A stretch of 33,565 nt of DNA from Litorilituus lipolyticus (GTDB taxonomy: Bacteria; Pseudomonadota; Gammaproteobacteria; Enterobacterales; Alteromonadaceae): positions 1-33,565 of the forward strand of contig NZ_SAWY01000006.1 of assembly GCF_006439335.1 (NCBI RefSeq). Direction: 5' to 3'. Below are positions 1 to 8,523 of the stretch, one piece after another. The notes under the pieces were generated by a model. The model was not told the origin of the DNA and ran no database searches. It saw only the letters and a list, made by a program, of their open reading frames with translations. Both the position numbers and the translations under genes were made by a program. Every line of letters starts with the position of its first letter. The first letter of the stretch is position 1.

Positions 1-35
1 TAATCTCTTTGAGTTCGTTTAGTGATTGATTTCAT
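1..35 (-). CDS. Transposase N-terminus, truncated by window edge (left)
   Basis: Eleven codons plus two bases are visible: MKSITKRTQRD, then the start of the next codon. GGAG lies about 6 nt upstream. The same start occurs at 33521 on the plus strand. A short basic N-terminus with a TQRDY motif resembles the OrfA (helix-turn-helix) protein of IS3-family elements. Too little is present for a firm assignment. Confidence 0.6.
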   Translation of the reverse strand, partial: MKSITKRTQRD

Positions 36-88
36 AACACTCTCCAATTTAATCGTGGAAAAGTGTCAACCTTATTTAGGACGGGTCA
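1..88 (-). mobile_element. Insertion sequence terminus (left copy, partial)
   Basis: Read on the minus strand from 88 down to 1, this is the reverse complement of 33468-33555 with one mismatch in 88 nt (position 81). The end reads TGACCCG(T/G)CCTAAATAAGG and is followed by a GGAG ribosome site and an ATG. The TG start, the imperfect end sequence and a short basic first ORF suggest an IS3-family element, but the body is outside the window so the family is an inference. The boundary could shift by two bases because both copies are preceded by TA. Confidence 0.75.
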
Positions 89-93
89 TACAT

Positions 94-121
94 AAAAAAA
101 GGAGCGTTAAGCTCCTTTTTT
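94..121 (-). terminator. Intrinsic terminator of the EAL-HDOD gene, bidirectional
   Basis: GGAGC (101-105) pairs with GCTCC (111-115) around a 5-nt loop, flanked by seven A's on the left and six T's on the right, so it can act in both directions. On the minus strand it lies about 32 nt past the EAL-HDOD stop codon. Its T-tract ends only 5 nt before the insertion-sequence end. Confidence 0.85.
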
Positions 122-152
122 ATGTTGAACCGTATATGAAGTCAACTTGATG

Positions 153-1373
153 TTAACCAGCTAAGTCAGTTTGTTCATCTGCCCAGGCCAGTGCTTGATT
201 GTAATGTTCAACCGCTTTATCTTTATCAAGTTTTAACTTTTCAATGACTAAATTAGTTTTATCCCAATCAGCATGCTCTATTAACTCAACCAGCTTAATT
301 AAGGCTGCCATAGGACCTTTCTTAGTAAGTAGTGGATCTTTAATGTCTTGAGCAAGTGGCAGTTTTTCCATTATGCTTTCCATGGATTCATCTAATATCG
401 CATCAATCATAGATAATAAGCCCGTTAAAAATGCAATCGATACATCTATTTCTGATCTGATATCTTGAGCAACTAATTCACAGAATTTAGCTCTTGTCAT
501 GGCAAGTTTAATGAGTTCTGTCGGTTTGTCTGGGTTAGCAGTAACAGCGAACATTAAGCCTAGGAAGCGCTTAAGTTCACCTGAGCCTAAAATTACCAGC
601 GCTTGTTTTATCGTAGATATTTCGTTTCTACGTCTAAAAATTGCCGAGTTTGCATAACGCAATAACTTATATGAGAGTGATACATCACGTTCAAAAACAC
701 TGGTAATACTATTTAGATCTAACTCAGTTTTTGACGTTTCATAAAGTAGTTCAGCCATTGCTAACTGAGATGGTGATAACGTTTTAGTTTTTACTACTTC
801 AGGTTTGGCGAAAAAGAAGCCTTGGAAATATTCGAAGCCCATTTGTAGTAATTGATTATATTCTTCGTAAGTCTCTACTTTTTCAGCAAGCAGTTGAATA
901 TGGGTATGATCTTTTGTAGCAGTGATGACCTGTTTAATTTCATCTAAGCTACTTGATTGTATATCAATTTTAATAATTTTAATGTACGGATAGAAATGCC
1001 CCCAAACACTTTGGTGTTCATAGTCATCTAGGGCAATGGTATAACCTTTTCTGTGGAGTTCTTTACATTGTGCAAGTAGCTTTTTACCTGGTTTTACTGT
1101 TTCTAGTACTTCTATAACGACTTCTTCAGGTGCCAGCATTTCCGCATAGCCTTGAGTCAGCGTTTCTTGAGTAAAATTAATAAACGCGGGTTTGCTACCA
1201 GTAAATTCACTAATACCCATATTGAATTGGCTAGCCTCAATCATTTTACTGGTTGCTTCATCACCATCTACATCAGGAAAGACATTATCAAGGCTATCCC
1301 TAAATAATAACTCGTAGGCAAATAGCTTTTTATTCTTATCTAAAATTGGCTGTCTAGCGGCATAAAAATACAT
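153..1373 (-). CDS. EAL-HDOD (YuxH-family) c-di-GMP signalling protein
   Basis: A 406-aa cytoplasmic protein with an N-terminal EAL domain (about 1-195) and a C-terminal HDOD domain (about 200-400), the COG3434 architecture. The EAL signature is altered: ELL at 21-23, N66 in FINF, E in VLET near 91, DDYEHQS at 116-122 instead of DDFGTGYSS, K135 in IKID, EKVET at 164-168 and Q184 in FQGF. Most metal and substrate ligands are therefore present, but loop 6, needed in active phosphodiesterases for dimer-coupled catalysis, is replaced. It may be a c-di-GMP binder or a weak phosphodiesterase; V. cholerae CdgJ, of the same layout, affects motility. It is monocistronic, divergent from putP, and has its own terminator. 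Confidence 0.88.
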   Translation of the reverse strand: MYFYAARQPILDKNKKLFAYELLFRDSLDNVFPDVDGDEATSKMIEASQFNMGISEFTGSKPAFINFTQETLTQGYAEMLAPEEVVIEVLETVKPGKKLLAQCKELHRKGYTIALDDYEHQSVWGHFYPYIKIIKIDIQSSSLDEIKQVITATKDHTHIQLLAEKVETYEEYNQLLQMGFEYFQGFFFAKPEVVKTKTLSPSQLAMAELLYETSKTELDLNSITSVFERDVSLSYKLLRYANSAIFRRRNEISTIKQALVILGSGELKRFLGLMFAVTANPDKPTELIKLAMTRAKFCELVAQDIRSEIDVSIAFLTGLLSMIDAILDESMESIMEKLPLAQDIKDPLLTKKGPMAALIKLVELIEHADWDKTNLVIEKLKLDKDKAVEHYNQALAWADEQTDLAG

Positions 1374-1554
1374 AAATTCTTGATTATCTAATTCGTAAAA
1401 GATTCATACTACTGAATATATGGTAAAGCGCGTTAATTTTCATTAGTTTTGTTATTTATTTTTATAATTTATACATTTTTATTATGACAGTATCTTTTTA
1501 GTGTCATTCTTGGTAGGTTAAGCGACTTTATTTTAGCTATTTACGGGTGATATT

Positions 1555-3042
1555 TTGGAATTTGGCACTCTGCTTTCATTAGCGATTTATTTTATTGTGA
1601 TGCTAGGTATTGGCTTGTATGCCTATCGAAAATCAACCAGTGATGTTTCTGGATATATGTTAGGTGGTAGAAGCTTATCACCGAGTGTTGCAGCCTTATC
1701 AGCAGGCGCTTCTGACATGAGCGGTTGGATGTTAATGGGCCTTCCTGGGGCTATGTATTTGTCTGGTATAAATAGCCTTTGGATTGCTATTGGTCTTATC
1801 ATCGGCGCATTTTTAAACTATTTGGTTGTAGCACCAAGATTAAGAACGTATACCGAGCTGGCAAATAATTCTATTACATTGCCTGACTTTTTTGAAAACA
1901 GGTTTGAGGATAAAACACGTTTGTTACGTGTTGTATCTTCAATCGTTATCGTAGTCTTCTTCACGTTATATACCTCTAGCGGCATTGTTGCTGGCGGTAA
2001 ATTATTTGAAAGCTCATTTGGTATGTCATATGAGATTGGTTTATATGTTACTGCAGGGGTTGTTGTTGCTTATACTTTATTTGGTGGCTTTCTTGCTGTA
2101 AGCCTGACTGACTTTGTGCAAGGCTGTATCATGTTTATTGCTTTAGTTTTAGTTCCGGTCGTTACTATCATTGAGGTAGGTGGCGTTGATGAAGTACATG
2201 CGAGCATTAATCAAATTAATCCTGAATTACTAAATGCTTTTAGTGGTATGACGGTATTGGGGATAATCTCTGCGATGGCATGGGGTTTAGGTTACTTTGG
2301 CCAGCCGCATATCATAGTGCGATTTATGGCGATTCGCAGTGTAAAAGATATGCCTACAGCCAGACGTATTGGTATGAGTTGGATGATAGTCTCGCTTATT
2401 GGTGCTATGGCTACAGGTTTTGCAGGTATAGCCTACGTAGACAAAACCGGGATCGCGCTTGATGATGCTGAAACCATTTTTATTGTGCTTTCACAATTGT
2501 TATTTAACCCGTTAGTTGCAGGCTTTTTATTAGCCGCCATTCTAGCTGCGATTATGAGTACAATTTCATCTCAATTGTTAGTGACATCAAGCTCATTGAC
2601 TGGCGACTTTTATCAAGCTTTTTTAAACAAAGAAGCAAGCGAAAAACAGTTGGTGCTTGTTGGCCGAATTTCAGTATTGATTGTTGCTTTAGTGGCAATC
2701 TTTTTAGCTTACGATCGCAACAGCACAATATTAAGTTTAGTAAGTAATGCATGGGCAGGGTTTGGTGCGGCATTTGGTCCTGTTGTTATTGGTAGTTTGT
2801 ATTGGTCTAAAATGACTAAAAATGGTGCGCTAGCCGGTATTGTTACCGGTGCTGCAACGGTTTTATTCTGGATTTATGCACCAATAACTATTAATGGGAC
2901 TTCGCTAAGCTCCATTGTTTATGAAATTGTACCGGGCTTTATAATGTGCTCATTGGCGATTTACATTGTTAGTATGATGGATAAAACAGTCTCTGATGAT
3001 ATGGAGTCGGTATTTGATTCGATGTTAAATCATCATAAATAA
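1555..3042 (+). CDS. putP: Sodium/proline symporter PutP
   Basis: A 495-aa inner-membrane sodium:solute symporter (SSS family), close to the 502 aa of E. coli PutP, with about 13 membrane segments. The hallmark GASDMSGWMLMGLPGA (51-66) carries the Na+-site aspartate D54, and the TM9 IMSTISSQLL motif supplies the Ser/Thr Na+ ligands. It imports L-proline with Na+, as carbon and nitrogen source or osmoprotectant. No putA lies nearby, so catabolism would be encoded elsewhere. The start is TTG at 1555, chosen because the next residues align with the PutP N-terminus and GGGTGA lies just upstream; no in-frame ATG fits. A perfect TATAAT at 1463-1468 could be a -10, but I see no good -35. Confidence 0.9.
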   Translation: MEFGTLLSLAIYFIVMLGIGLYAYRKSTSDVSGYMLGGRSLSPSVAALSAGASDMSGWMLMGLPGAMYLSGINSLWIAIGLIIGAFLNYLVVAPRLRTYTELANNSITLPDFFENRFEDKTRLLRVVSSIVIVVFFTLYTSSGIVAGGKLFESSFGMSYEIGLYVTAGVVVAYTLFGGFLAVSLTDFVQGCIMFIALVLVPVVTIIEVGGVDEVHASINQINPELLNAFSGMTVLGIISAMAWGLGYFGQPHIIVRFMAIRSVKDMPTARRIGMSWMIVSLIGAMATGFAGIAYVDKTGIALDDAETIFIVLSQLLFNPLVAGFLLAAILAAIMSTISSQLLVTSSSLTGDFYQAFLNKEASEKQLVLVGRISVLIVALVAIFLAYDRNSTILSLVSNAWAGFGAAFGPVVIGSLYWSKMTKNGALAGIVTGAATVLFWIYAPITINGTSLSSIVYEIVPGFIMCSLAIYIVSMMDKTVSDDMESVFDSMLNHHK

Positions 3043-3070
3043 AGACGAGAATTTCAAATAATTCAAAACA

Positions 3071-3098
3071 AAAAAGGCTAGTTTTTACTAGCCTTTTT
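3071..3098 (+). terminator. Bidirectional intrinsic terminator between putP and the DUF3379 gene
   Basis: AAAAAGGCTAG (3071-3081) pairs perfectly with CTAGCCTTTTT (3088-3098) around a 6-nt loop. The A and T flanks let it end both putP (+) and the converging DUF3379 gene (-). Confidence 0.9.
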
Positions 3099-3127
3099 AC
3101 TGTCTTTGTTTTCTTAGCATTAGAGCG

Positions 3128-3841
3128 TTATATTGACCATGAGATATTATTGCCAAGCTTTTCTTGCCAAGTAGACAATGGTTCATTTTTGTCGCCTACG
3201 ACAATGACATTGGCTTTATCAAAAGCGGCAGACTGACCAACAAGTTTATTATCAGAAAAGCTATCACTAAAGCTAAGTTGATCGTTTTTAGGAACCACGA
3301 AGACGGTAACAGGGCTAGTCTTTCCTTGAAAAACTAGATGTAAGCTTTTCATGCCATCAAAGCGACAGTAGTCAGCTGAAAGCAATTGACCTACTGAGCT
3401 GGTAAAGTTGCCATTAAATGCTGCCATTTTTTTATTGAGTGATGTTAAGTCAACTCTAGCAGTATCACTATTAGAAAAATCACCTTGTTCATGATAAACA
3501 TGAGCCAAGGCATAATCACCTAAATTGGAGTGAGCACTCGAAAAAAGAGTGAAGTTAACAAGTAAACCTGCAGTAATAGCTACAGAAGCTGCTAGGGCAA
3601 GGTGGAAGCGTTTTTTACGTTTTTGTACTTGATGGCTTGCTAAGGTTTGACGCAAAATTAATTTGTCTGATAAATCATCAGGTACAGGTATATTCAAAGC
3701 CTGAGCAATTTTATCATCGAGTTGGTTTAACTCTTGAGCAAATTGCTTTTTGGTTGGATCAGCTTGAAGAGCAGCAAGTAGAGCTTCATCTTGGCTTTTA
3801 GGATCGGCGTAAATGGTACGTCTAAATTGTAAATCATCCAT
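3128..3841 (-). CDS. DUF3379 membrane protein, likely partner of the ECF sigma factor
   Basis: A 237-aa protein with a cytoplasmic N-terminal part (1-79, ending in the basic stretch KRKKR), one membrane segment at about 80-100, and a periplasmic C-terminal part. It matches the DUF3379 family, which regularly follows an ECF sigma gene in Vibrio, Shewanella and relatives. The topology and the 8-nt overlap with the sigma gene (3834-3841) suggest translational coupling and an anti-sigma role, but I see no zinc-binding HxxxCxxC motif, so that function is inferred from context. The C-terminal part is rich in small and hydrophobic residues with no recognised enzyme motif. Confidence 0.8.
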   Translation of the reverse strand: MDDLQFRRTIYADPKSQDEALLAALQADPTKKQFAQELNQLDDKIAQALNIPVPDDLSDKLILRQTLASHQVQKRKKRFHLALAASVAITAGLLVNFTLFSSAHSNLGDYALAHVYHEQGDFSNSDTARVDLTSLNKKMAAFNGNFTSSVGQLLSADYCRFDGMKSLHLVFQGKTSPVTVFVVPKNDQLSFSDSFSDNKLVGQSAAFDKANVIVVGDKNEPLSTWQEKLGNNISWSI

Positions 3842-4349
3842 TGTATAAACCTCGTTGTTCTGGTTCAGCCTCTAGTGCTTCTTTCAATTGATTTCTTGCT
3901 CTAAATAAGCGGGTCATAACTGTGTTCTTGTTTAAATTGAGGATTGAAGCAATATCTTCACCACTAAAACCTCCTAATACCTGTAATACTAAAGGCTCTG
4001 AGTATTCTGCAGGTAGTTGTGCTATTTTTTCTCTTAACCAAGAGTTTTCAATGTTTTGCTCATTACTGAGTGATTGATTATCAGTAATTGATGCTTCATC
4101 AAATTCTCCCATGTCAAAACGCTTTCGCTCAAAACGTCTAGCGTTCTCTCTACGTAAAATAGTGATTAACCATGATTTAGCAGCTTTCTCATCCTTTAAT
4201 GAGTCTAAGGCTCGCCATGCGCGAAGAAAAGTTTCTTGCACTAAGTCTTCAGCCACTTGTTTTTCGTGACAAAGCCAATAAGCATACCGGTATAAATCAC
4301 CGTGTAGCGCTTTAACTAGCGCCTCATATCTAACTTGTTTTGTAATCAT
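3834..4349 (-). CDS. ECF-type RNA polymerase sigma factor
   Basis: A 171-aa sigma-70 family protein of group 4. Region 2 (about 8-60) has the LVQETFLRAWRAL core-binding and -10 recognition helix; region 4 (about 108-158) has LPAEYSEPLVLQV and a GEDIASILNLNKNTVMTRLFRAR helix-turn-helix for -35 recognition. A short acidic linker joins them. It is the first gene of a two-gene operon with the DUF3379 membrane protein. It probably redirects RNA polymerase in response to an envelope signal, and such pairs often autoregulate. The Shine-Dalgarno sequence is weak. Confidence 0.9.
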   Translation of the reverse strand: MITKQVRYEALVKALHGDLYRYAYWLCHEKQVAEDLVQETFLRAWRALDSLKDEKAAKSWLITILRRENARRFERKRFDMGEFDEASITDNQSLSNEQNIENSWLREKIAQLPAEYSEPLVLQVLGGFSGEDIASILNLNKNTVMTRLFRARNQLKEALEAEPEQRGLYNG

Positions 4350-4792
4350 GTTAGTTAAGACCTGACGTTTGCTGAATATATTTCAAAAAAATTAATTAAT
4401 TTAATATTAGAGCGTGTTGAACTTTGATGTACACTTTTGCAGCAGAAAATTTGATATTTATACAAGGAAGAGTCTATGTAATGTGGTGATTCCCCATAAA
4501 TAGGCAATAACGCCGTAGAAATTTCAAATGGACGCTGTCCGTAGGATTCGTTCAAACGTGATTTACTCATTGTTGTAGCTCATTTATATAGAACAACTAT
4601 ACATCAATCGCTACGCCTTGATTAAATCAGGTTTAATTCGAACAACATCTGTACCACAAAGAGCAACACGCTCTAGCAAATGACTTATGTTTTATTGTTT
4701 GAATTTAGTCATGTGATGGTAAATATTATATTGCAAATAATTACCGCCTAGAGAAAAACTAGCACTTATGAAAAAGTGCTAGTGCGAGTCAA
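4350..4792. other. 443-nt intergenic stretch with a doubtful 71-aa ORF
   Basis: This lies between the sigma gene and the end of the bat operon. On the minus strand an ATG at 4570 opens a 71-codon frame that stops at 4355, 5 nt before the sigma ATG. Its first 40 or so codons look plausible in composition, but it has no clear Shine-Dalgarno sequence, no motif I recognise, and an AT-rich tail that looks non-coding. Upstream are TATAAA-like boxes near 4585 and a small dyad (ATTAAA/TTTAAT, 4621-4637). The stretch probably holds the sigma promoter; an encoded small protein is possible but unproven. Confidence 0.3.
4754..4783 (-). terminator. Intrinsic terminator of the bat operon
   Basis: ACTAGCACTT (4758-4767) pairs perfectly with AAGTGCTAGT (4774-4783) around a 6-nt loop. 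On the minus strand the hairpin is followed by TTTT (4757-4754). It lies 9 nt beyond the BatD stop codon. Confidence 0.85.
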
Positions 4793-6556
4793 TTAAGGGT
4801 TTAGTTGCAATGAGGTAGATGTCGGCGTTTGTTGTCTTTTATTAAATTGTTGAATGGCAGATAACAGCATATCGCCTTGCCAATTTGGCGCTCCAGAAAT
4901 GGCATTTTTGCCAAACAAATGCTGTTGCAATTCATTGAGGGCTGTTGAGAAGTTTTGTTCAGATACAACTGCTTGTGCTTGGGCTATTGTTGTAATTTGA
5001 GCAGAACCAGAGAGTTTTAAACTATGGTTGAGCCAAGGTATTATCAAATCAAGCGTTAGTTGTGCTTGGCCTTTTTTACATGCAGCGAGTAGCTTAATAT
5101 AACTTTGACCACTATCGTGTGTTGATTCTGCTAAAGGTGTATTAGGCTTTCTCTGCTTAATTAAGCTGACATGTATAAGCCATGCCAGCAGGGTTACAAC
5201 CCATAATCCTAGAAATAACCATTGTAAGTTATTTGTTTCTGATGACGGTAAATGTGCTTGCTTTGAGCTAGGAGATAATGAGGGGGCTATTGCTTCATTG
5301 TTAGAGCTTTTTGCTGGTTGGGTTGTGGCAATATTTGTTAAATTCGAGTTTGGCGCATCAGGGTTTTCTTTTACTGTTATCGTTTGTTCTGGTAACGTTG
5401 CGTGTTCAATTTTGTTGGTTACTGTATTAAACCAAGTTATACGAATCTCAGGTAGTATAAAACGCCCAGCATGACTTGCCACTAAAGCAAAATTTTGTAC
5501 TTTTTGACTTACTAATCGCTCTTTCGTTAGATTTGAGTGTAATTGCGCTTGGTCTGGGTATACTTTCAAGCCTTTTGCCGCTTTCATATTGATGACGGGC
5601 AGTTGCGCTTTAGATAAGCCCGCCGCAGTTAAGGTAATTGTTCTCGTAATTGGCTCTCCTACCATATAGTCTTGACCATTTGCTTGCCATTCTTGGTGCA
5701 ATGATAATAATTCACTCGGCAACCAACTCATTTGTTTATTATTTTGGCTTTGGTTAATAAAGCTATCAGGAATTGGTTTAACCACTAATTCCATTTTCTC
5801 GCCCAAAATACTTACAGGTTTTGTTTCAGCAAAACTTAAGAAATTAGAACGCCTTCTTGATGGCATCATAACTTCACCAGAAAACATAGGGGCGGCTAAA
5901 TCAAATGTACCGCTTTTTTCTGGTGTAATGGCGTAGGTTTGTTCAATAACGCGGTAACGTTTACCGTTGATAATGGTATCTGATTGTTGATCTTGCCCAA
6001 TTTTTTCAACAGTAGCGCCAGCTAATTCAGGCTCAGTTAAGTTGCCACTTTTCAGTTCAACAGAAAAATGTAGTTTTAATGTCAGGGTCAGTAGTTGTTG
6101 AACAAAAACTTCATGACGAGATAATTCACTAGTAATAAAAATATCTTGTTGGTTTTTATTGTCGTGTTCTGATTGCTGTAAAACTTCAAGAGTAATAGGC
6201 TGGCTAAAGTTACCTTCAATCTCTAATGCAGGAATTGTTAGCTTCCCTGTTTTTCTCGCTATCAGCAGTATTTGCCAGCTTGTTGTTCTACTGGTTTTGA
6301 AGTTCACCATAGTCGTTTGAGAGCTAACGGATGTTTGACCCACAATAAAATCTTTTAATAGCGGTGAAGTATCAAGTTGGTTTCTTTCAACATCGTCATC
6401 GGCAATGACTGTTAATACTATTGACTCATTATGCATTACAGGGTTTTTATCAACTGTCGCAGTTACATTAGTTAATGCATATGTTGAATGACTTAACGTC
6501 ATTAGAAATACAAATGTACAAAAATTTAATGTTTGAATTGCCTTAGATATTACCAC
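4793..6556 (-). CDS. batD: BatD-family protein (oxygen tolerance, PF13584 type)
   Basis: A 587-aa protein with a signal peptide (about 1-27, ending STYA), a large periplasmic part with Ig-like beta-rich repeats starting TNVTATVDKNPV, a membrane segment at about 444-466 and a cytoplasmic tail of about 120 residues. This is the BatD layout. It is the last gene of the moxR operon and overlaps the VWA-TPR gene by 7 nt. In Bacteroides and Leptospira, Bat proteins have been linked to aerotolerance or stress survival, but the molecular role is unsettled. It probably assembles with the two VWA membrane proteins encoded just upstream. Confidence 0.85.
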   Translation of the reverse strand: MVISKAIQTLNFCTFVFLMTLSHSTYALTNVTATVDKNPVMHNESIVLTVIADDDVERNQLDTSPLLKDFIVGQTSVSSQTTMVNFKTSRTTSWQILLIARKTGKLTIPALEIEGNFSQPITLEVLQQSEHDNKNQQDIFITSELSRHEVFVQQLLTLTLKLHFSVELKSGNLTEPELAGATVEKIGQDQQSDTIINGKRYRVIEQTYAITPEKSGTFDLAAPMFSGEVMMPSRRRSNFLSFAETKPVSILGEKMELVVKPIPDSFINQSQNNKQMSWLPSELLSLHQEWQANGQDYMVGEPITRTITLTAAGLSKAQLPVINMKAAKGLKVYPDQAQLHSNLTKERLVSQKVQNFALVASHAGRFILPEIRITWFNTVTNKIEHATLPEQTITVKENPDAPNSNLTNIATTQPAKSSNNEAIAPSLSPSSKQAHLPSSETNNLQWLFLGLWVVTLLAWLIHVSLIKQRKPNTPLAESTHDSGQSYIKLLAACKKGQAQLTLDLIIPWLNHSLKLSGSAQITTIAQAQAVVSEQNFSTALNELQQHLFGKNAISGAPNWQGDMLLSAIQQFNKRQQTPTSTSLQLNP

Positions 6557-8523
6557 TGCTTTTCTGCTCCTTTTCTTGAACCACCTTGCTGCCTTTTTTG
6601 ATACTCTAATTTCATTTTATTACGTAGTAGCAAGTAAGGATCATCAGTCACTTTATTTAATAGTTGTTGATGTTTTTGTTCAGTTTCTTTTGCTTGTTTG
6701 TCTAACAATTTGCTAGTTGCTGCTTTTTCATTTGCTGGTGACTCAGAGTCTTCATCTGACACTTCACCTTGCAGTTGCTCACTTTGCTGTTGTTCGCTTT
6801 GCTGTTGTTCGCTTTGCTGTTGTTCGCTTTGCTGTTGTTCGCTTTGCTGTTGTTCGCTTTGCTGTTGTTCGCCTTGCTGCTGCTCGCTTTGCTGCTGCTC
6901 GCTTTGCTGCTGCTCGCTTTGCTGTTGCTCGCCTTGCTGCTGCTCGCCTTGCTGTTGTTGTTGCTGTTCTTGTTGTTTTTTTAGCTCTTCTATCTTTTCG
7001 ATATTTTCTTTAGCGTCTGTTAAGGTTGGGTCTTTAGCTAAAGCCTTTTTATATGCATCTATAGCTTGATCAAATTGTTGCATTTGGGCTAAAGCATTTC
7101 CTTGGTTGTATAGTGCATCACTGCTTTCACTTTGTTTAAAAGCTTCAAGAGCTTTTGGGTAATTGCCAGCTTTGTAATGGGCACTTCCTTGCCATTGTGT
7201 ATTGTCAAATTGATTTGCTGCTTGCTGGTATTGCTGTTGCTCAAAATGCTTTTGCCCTTGCTGATCTGGAGTTTGCCAAAGGTTATTCCACAAGGTTTTT
7301 ACTTTAGATTCTGGCTGATGAGTAGAAGCTGTCGCGCTATCTGTTACAACTTGTGGGGTTGTTTGAATAGCTTGTTCCGCTGCTGAATTATTGGCTAAGG
7401 CGTTTTGAGAGTTTAAAACACTTGAGATTAAAAATAACGGTACTATCGGTGCAAGGGATAGCAGTACGCCACGACGAAAATAACTTAATACTAAAGGTAA
7501 AATGATAATAAGCAGCCAAGGACCTTGTTCGTAATATTGGTCACCTTGCTGCAAATGTTGCTCCTTTTTATCTTGAGTACGGTTATCAGTGTCATTGTTT
7601 TTAGCTTGTTGTACCAATAAGCGTATATCTTCATCGCCATGGGTGATTGTACTGTATTTACCTTGAGCACGCTTGGCGATGGAAGCAAGTTTACCCTCTG
7701 GTAATTTAGGTACCACAATTGCACCAGAGCGATCTTTGAGTAATTCACCTGAGTTTAATTTAATTGGCGCTCCATTTGGAGTACCAATACCTAAAATATT
7801 GACTCTGTGGCCATATGTTTTAGCCCAATCAAACACGTCTGACATTTCTTCATTATCAATATCGTCAGTAAACCAATAAATATCACCCGTTACATGACCT
7901 GCATTAATGAGTGTTTCGTGAGCCATTGATAAAGCGGCAAAGGCATTAGCACCAAGGACAGGCATAATTTCAGGCGATAGAGAAGGGAGCAATAACTCAA
8001 TATTTTTAATATCTTGCGTAAGAGGGCTTATAGTGAATGCATCGCCAGCATAGGCGATCAAACCTATTTCACCTTCATTTAGGGTGTTAAGTAAGTCGAT
8101 TGCTTTAAACCTTGCTCGGGTTAATCGGTTAGGTTTTATATCTGTAGCGTACATTGAATATGACATATCCATTATAAGCACAGAGCCTCTTTCTAGCTGA
8201 TAAACTGGTTGTGGCAGTTTTTGCCATGCAGGGCCAGCAAGAGCAAAAATGACACAAGTTCCGATGATTAAAGGTTTAACTATTGGGCTACTGAATGCAA
8301 AAAATCTTTGCTTGTTTGTTGCATTATTATCAGATGTTTCAAGTACAACATTGGCTAGATGCTTAGGCAGTAATTGCTGCCATGGTGAGTTGAAGTGTCG
8401 TTGTTTCTTAAGTACATAAATAATGAGTAATAACACAGAAAATGTTATTAGCCACCACGGCCTTACAAAATGAAAATGTTCAATAAATTGGTTGAAATCA
8501 AAAGTCATATTATCGTTTACCAA
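6550..8523 (-). CDS. VWA-TPR membrane protein (BatB/BatC fusion type)
   Basis: A 657-aa protein combining a BatB-like VWA domain with BatC-like TPRs. Membrane segments lie at about 21-38 and 82-96, with the VWA domain between them and a third hydrophobic stretch at about 340-375. The MIDAS starts DMSYS (119-123) with TDD at 219-221; the usual middle Thr site reads GAN, so metal binding may differ from BatA. TPR-like helices follow (about 425-525), then a low-complexity stretch of twelve five-residue Q-rich units and a basic tail. It overlaps the next gene by 7 nt and the previous by 14 nt. It probably scaffolds an envelope complex driven by MoxR. Confidence 0.87.
   Translation of the reverse strand: MVNDNMTFDFNQFIEHFHFVRPWWLITFSVLLLIIYVLKKQRHFNSPWQQLLPKHLANVVLETSDNNATNKQRFFAFSSPIVKPLIIGTCVIFALAGPAWQKLPQPVYQLERGSVLIMDMSYSMYATDIKPNRLTRARFKAIDLLNTLNEGEIGLIAYAGDAFTISPLTQDIKNIELLLPSLSPEIMPVLGANAFAALSMAHETLINAGHVTGDIYWFTDDIDNEEMSDVFDWAKTYGHRVNILGIGTPNGAPIKLNSGELLKDRSGAIVVPKLPEGKLASIAKRAQGKYSTITHGDEDIRLLVQQAKNNDTDNRTQDKKEQHLQQGDQYYEQGPWLLIIILPLVLSYFRRGVLLSLAPIVPLFLISSVLNSQNALANNSAAEQAIQTTPQVVTDSATASTHQPESKVKTLWNNLWQTPDQQGQKHFEQQQYQQAANQFDNTQWQGSAHYKAGNYPKALEAFKQSESSDALYNQGNALAQMQQFDQAIDAYKKALAKDPTLTDAKENIEKIEELKKQQEQQQQQQGEQQQGEQQQSEQQQSEQQQSEQQQGEQQQSEQQQSEQQQSEQQQSEQQQSEQQQSEQLQGEVSDEDSESPANEKAATSKLLDKQAKETEQKHQQLLNKVTDDPYLLLRNKMKLEYQKRQQGGSRKGAEKQW
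6769..6948. repeat. Twelve tandem 15-bp repeats inside the VWA-TPR gene
   Basis: Twelve consecutive 15-bp units (plus-strand form TTGCTGTTGTTCGCT with variants) encode (S/G)EQQQ on the minus strand. The period is a multiple of three, so gain or loss of units keeps the frame. The units differ at few positions, which points to recent expansion by slippage or unequal recombination. A poly-Gln stretch lies next to them on the N-terminal side. Confidence 0.95.

Noticed and set aside
4355..4385. ECF-type autoregulated promoter (TGAAAT and CGTC) before the sigma gene
   Set aside because: The spacing of about 12 nt is too short and the -35 match is poor.
6698..7069. Plus-strand 123-aa cysteine-rich frame (CCCSL repeats) and two other plus-strand repeat frames
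   Set aside because: They are translations of the opposite strand of the Q-rich 15-bp array in the VWA-TPR gene, which has strong domain support in its own frame.
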